From Kitasatospora azatica KCTC 9699 (GTDB taxonomy: Bacteria > Actinomycetota > Actinomycetes > Streptomycetales > Streptomycetaceae): a DNA stretch of 64,000 nucleotides. The translations under genes were made by a program, and so were the position numbers. The stretch covers positions 434,001 through 498,000 of the forward strand of contig NZ_JQMO01000003.1 in assembly GCF_000744785.1 (NCBI RefSeq), given 5' to 3'. The notes beneath the pieces were generated by a model that had not been told where the DNA came from, did no database searches, and saw nothing but the letters and a program-made list of their open reading frames with translations. This document shows positions 61,571-64,000 of this stretch, one piece after another. Position 1 is the stretch's first letter. Every line of letters starts with the position of its first letter.

Positions 61571-63112
61571 TCAGCTGGTGGGCCGTTCGGCGCCCTCGCC
61601 CTGGTCACCTCCCGATTCGCGGCCCTGGGCACCTCCCGCTTCGCGGCCCTGGGCACTCCCGCTTCGCGCGCGGCTGCCCACCGCCAGGGCGAGCGCGACG
61701 GCGATCAGCACCGCCGCGACGGCGAAGGTGACCCGCATACCGGTGGCCACGGCCGCGGGATGCGCCGTGCTGACGTCGGTGGTCGCCGAGGCGAGTGCGA
61801 ACACGGCGCCCATCACGGATGCTCCGGTGATCAGCCCGAGATTGCGCGACAGGTTGAGCAGACCGGAGGTGACGCCCCGTCGGTCCGGGGGGACGTCCGT
61901 CATGACGCCGGTGTTGTTGGCCGTCTGGAACACCGCGTAGCCGGCGGTGACGACCACGATCGGCGCGAGGTAGCCGAGGATTCCGAACCTCAGCGGCGTC
62001 AGCGACAGGACGAGCGAGCCGGCCGCGATCGCGGTGAGCCCGAGGACGGTCATGCGGTGGGCGCCGAAGCGGTCCGCGATGCGGCCGGCCGGCACCCCCG
62101 TCAGCGCGGCGACCAGCGGACCCGCCGACAGGACCAGCCCGACCAGCGCCGCTTGGAGCCCCAGCCCACGGGAGAGGTAGAACGGCCCGACCACCAGGGT
62201 CGCCATCATCACCGTCGAGACCAGCGCGCTCATGGCGAGGCTCGCGCTCAGCGCCCGGTCGCGGAACATGGCCAACCGGATCAGCGGTGCGGCCACCCTG
62301 GCCTCGGCCCGGACGAAGAGAACCGCGCCCAGGGCGGCAGCCACCAGCAGGGCCGTGTTGACCGCACCGAAACTGCCGCGCCCCAGGGTCATGGCGAGTG
62401 CGTACGCCGCGAGGGTCAGCGCGAGCAGCACCGTGCCCACCGTGTCGAAACGGACCCGCTCGGCTCTGGGCTCGCGCCGGTCGACGGGCAGGTAGCGGTG
62501 CGCGAGCAGCAGGGTCAGCACCCCCAGCGGGGCGTTGACCAGGAAGACCGCCCGCCAGCCCGGTCCGGCGATCAGCACGCCGCCCAGCGACGGACCGAGC
62601 GCGGTGCCGATCGCGGACATGGTGCCGAGCAGCCCCATCGCGCTGCCGGTCCGCTCCTTCGGCACGGTCTCGCCGACGAACGCCATGGTCAGGGCCATCA
62701 TGACGGCCGCGCCGAGGCCCTGCGCCGCCCGGGCGGCGATCAGCAGCCAGAGCGTGGGGGCGACGCCGCACAGCACCGAGGCCGCCGTGAACAGGGAGAT
62801 TCCGGCCAGCAGCAGCCGTCGGCGGCCTATGAGGTCACCGAGCTTTCCGACGCTGACGATCAGCGTGGTGATGGCGAGCAGGTAGGCCAGGACGATCCAC
62901 TGGACTTGCTGGAAGGAGGCGCCGAACACCTGGGCCAGCGTGGGCAGGGCGACGTTGGCGATGCTGGTGCCGAGCGAGGACAGCAGCATGGACAGCGAGA
63001 GGCCGGCCAGCGCCCACCGGGGCGAGGGCATCCGGGGCGTCACCAGGTCGGTGCCGGCGAGGTCGGTGCCGGCGTGCGGGGAAGTCCGGGCGCGGAATCG
63101 TTGTGGGCTCAT
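61571..63112 (-). CDS. MFS drug transporter, DHA2 (14-helix, EmrB/QacA) type
   Basis: A 513-residue membrane protein with about 14 helices. Motif A-like GKLGDLIGRRRLLLAG between helices 2 and 3 and motif C-like GLLGTMSAIGTALGPSLGGVLI in helix 5 mark a proton-coupled drug exporter. The C-terminal tail is a hydrophilic QGRE/QGES repeat. Divergent from an XRE-cupin regulator across 77 bases, a common repressor-pump layout. ATG at 63112; an earlier ATG is possible but overlaps the operator. Confidence 0.92.
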   Translation of the reverse strand: MSPQRFRARTSPHAGTDLAGTDLVTPRMPSPRWALAGLSLSMLLSSLGTSIANVALPTLAQVFGASFQQVQWIVLAYLLAITTLIVSVGKLGDLIGRRRLLLAGISLFTAASVLCGVAPTLWLLIAARAAQGLGAAVMMALTMAFVGETVPKERTGSAMGLLGTMSAIGTALGPSLGGVLIAGPGWRAVFLVNAPLGVLTLLLAHRYLPVDRREPRAERVRFDTVGTVLLALTLAAYALAMTLGRGSFGAVNTALLVAAALGAVLFVRAEARVAAPLIRLAMFRDRALSASLAMSALVSTVMMATLVVGPFYLSRGLGLQAALVGLVLSAGPLVAALTGVPAGRIADRFGAHRMTVLGLTAIAAGSLVLSLTPLRFGILGYLAPIVVVTAGYAVFQTANNTGVMTDVPPDRRGVTSGLLNLSRNLGLITGASVMGAVFALASATTDVSTAHPAAVATGMRVTFAVAAVLIAVALALAVGSRARSGSAQGREAGGAQGRESGGDQGEGAERPTS

Positions 63113-63144
63113 GCCGAGGAGCGTCCACCCCACGGATGGCAGCA

Positions 63145-63158
63145 GCAACTTCTGTTGC
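63145..63158. promoter_or_regulatory. Candidate operator, GCAAC-N4-GTTGC
   Basis: A perfect 5-bp inverted repeat in the short divergent gap between the drug transporter and the XRE-cupin regulator. It probably controls both. Confidence 0.45.
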
Positions 63159-63189
63159 CATTTCCGGGACAGCGGAGTGGAATGCCCGC

Positions 63190-63774
63190 ATGGACGAAAC
63201 ACCGCCGTACCAAGCGGTCCTGGACGAGGTCGCGCCCCGGCTCCGACGGCTGCGCGCCAAGCGCGGCCTGACCCTGGCCGCGCTCTCCGAGACGACCGGC
63301 ATCTCCAAGAGCACCCTGTCCCGGCTGGAGTCCGGCCAGCGCCGCCCGAGCCTGGAACTGCTGCTGCCGCTGGCCGGTGCGTACCAGGTGCCGCTGGACG
63401 ACCTGGTCGGCGCGCCCGAGGTGGGTGATCCTCGGGTACGGATGACGCCCCGCGCCATGGCGCACGGCGGTACCGCCGTGCCGCTGACCCGGGGCCCGGG
63501 GCCGCTCCAGGCGTACAAGATGCTCATCCCTGACCGGGGTACCGAGCCGGAGCTCCGGACCCACGAGGGCTATGAGTGGCTCTACGTGCTGGACGGCCGA
63601 CTGCGGCTGGTCCTCGCCGAGCACGATCTGATCCTCGGACCGGGCGAGGTAGCCGAGTGGGACACTCGGCTACCTCACTGGTTCGGCAGCGCCGACGGGC
63701 GGCCGGTCGAGGTGCTCAGCCTCTTCGGGCGGCAGGGGGAACGCATCCACGTCCGCGCGAAGCCCCGCACCTGA
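63190..63774 (+). CDS. XRE-family regulator with C-terminal cupin domain
   Basis: A 194-residue protein. An N-terminal XRE HTH (RLRRLRAKRGLTLAALSETTGISKSTLSRLESGQRRPSLELL in parts, ~17-60) is followed by a C-terminal cupin (THEGYEWLYVLDGRLRLVLAE, LGPGEVAEWDTRLPHWFG, about 125-180). Such proteins sense a small molecule with the cupin and regulate adjacent genes, here the divergent pump. ATG at 63190 (MDETPPYQ). Confidence 0.9.
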   Translation: MDETPPYQAVLDEVAPRLRRLRAKRGLTLAALSETTGISKSTLSRLESGQRRPSLELLLPLAGAYQVPLDDLVGAPEVGDPRVRMTPRAMAHGGTAVPLTRGPGPLQAYKMLIPDRGTEPELRTHEGYEWLYVLDGRLRLVLAEHDLILGPGEVAEWDTRLPHWFGSADGRPVEVLSLFGRQGERIHVRAKPRT

Positions 63775-63797
63775 CGGATCGTCAGCTCCGGACCTTG

Positions 63798-64000
63798 TCA
63801 GCTCCGGAGTTGGTCCGGCTCCGGCGCCAGGTCGACGTTGCGCCTCGGCTCGCCGCGACGGACCGAGCCGGGGGCCCGGCGGGCCGGGTGGTCGGCGCGC
63901 GGCGCGGAGGAGAGCTGCCAGGGCACGCTGATCACCATCACACCCGGGGTGAAGAGCAGCCGGCTCTTCAGCCACAGGGCGGACTGGTTGTGCAGCAGGT
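63798..64000 (-). CDS. C-terminal part of an unidentified protein, cut by the window edge
   Basis: The minus frame from the right edge reads LLHNQSALWLKSRLLFTPGV, MVISVPWQLSS and an Arg/Pro-rich tail (ending PDQLRS) to TGA at 63798-63800. Only ~67 residues are visible, with no recognisable domain. The smooth frame and codon use suggest a real gene end. Confidence 0.45.
   Translation of the reverse strand, partial: LLHNQSALWLKSRLLFTPGVMVISVPWQLSSAPRADHPARRAPGSVRRGEPRRNVDLAPEPDQLRS

Overview
The window is high-GC DNA with long overlapping open frames on both strands. Gene content points to a streptomycete-type actinomycete (Streptomyces/Kitasatospora-like). Indicators are a ydaO-class c-di-AMP riboswitch in front of a LysM hydrolase, several F420-type luciferase-like oxidoreductases, DUF574 methyltransferase, mycothiol-type DinB, MsiK-style sugar ABC genes without their own ATPase, GTG/TTG starts and TnpB-type IS200/IS605 elements. 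I see no rRNA, tRNA, CRISPR array or phage module.

Layout. 1-0.8 kb: decayed insertion-sequence material (a broken transposon-associated gene and a truncated IS630 transposase). 0.8-6.5 kb: SAM methyltransferase, an intact TnpB element, a serine beta-lactamase-like hydrolase whose ribosome binding site sits at the element's edge, and the riboswitch-controlled LysM/transglycosylase gene. 6.5-11.8 kb: MarR regulator and a 1315-residue HTH-STAND ATPase-WD40 protein. 11.8-22.8 kb: ordinary small oxidoreductases, regulators and secreted enzymes (aldo/keto reductase, LLM oxidoreductase, Ogt, DinB, ArsR+AHSA1 pair, DHFR-like, PI-PLC, DMT transporter). 23.0-27.6 kb: an operon for the lower part of reductive pyrimidine breakdown (beta-ureidopropionase, aminotransferase, dihydropyrimidinase) ending in an F420-type oxidoreductase.

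27.9-39.2 kb is the most informative region: a colinear aromatic-acid cluster of CoA ligase, hot-dog thioesterase, fused FAD monooxygenase/Old-Yellow-type oxidoreductase, nitrilase, gentisate 1,2-dioxygenase, fumarylacetoacetase-family hydrolase, maleate cis-trans isomerase, PaaX regulator and amidohydrolase. The order suggests nitrile or acid to aryl-CoA, 5-hydroxylation to gentisyl-CoA, gentisate, ring cleavage, hydrolysis of maleylpyruvate to pyruvate and maleate, then isomerisation to fumarate.

39-52 kb: mixed accessory genes, including a graveyard of regulator and SDR fragments (40.5-41.0 kb), secreted proteins, hydrolases and a GNAT/kinase pair. 50.2-60.6 kb: glycoside use and central carbon (GH27 alpha-galactosidase, sugar ABC transporter, acs overlapping glpX, TetR, GH1 beta-glucosidase). 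60.7-63.8 kb: hydrolase, multidrug MFS pump and divergent XRE-cupin regulator. A partial gene runs off the right end.

A recurring oddity is the short tandem repeats (12-23 bp units) found in at least nine intergenic gaps, mostly directly after stop codons.
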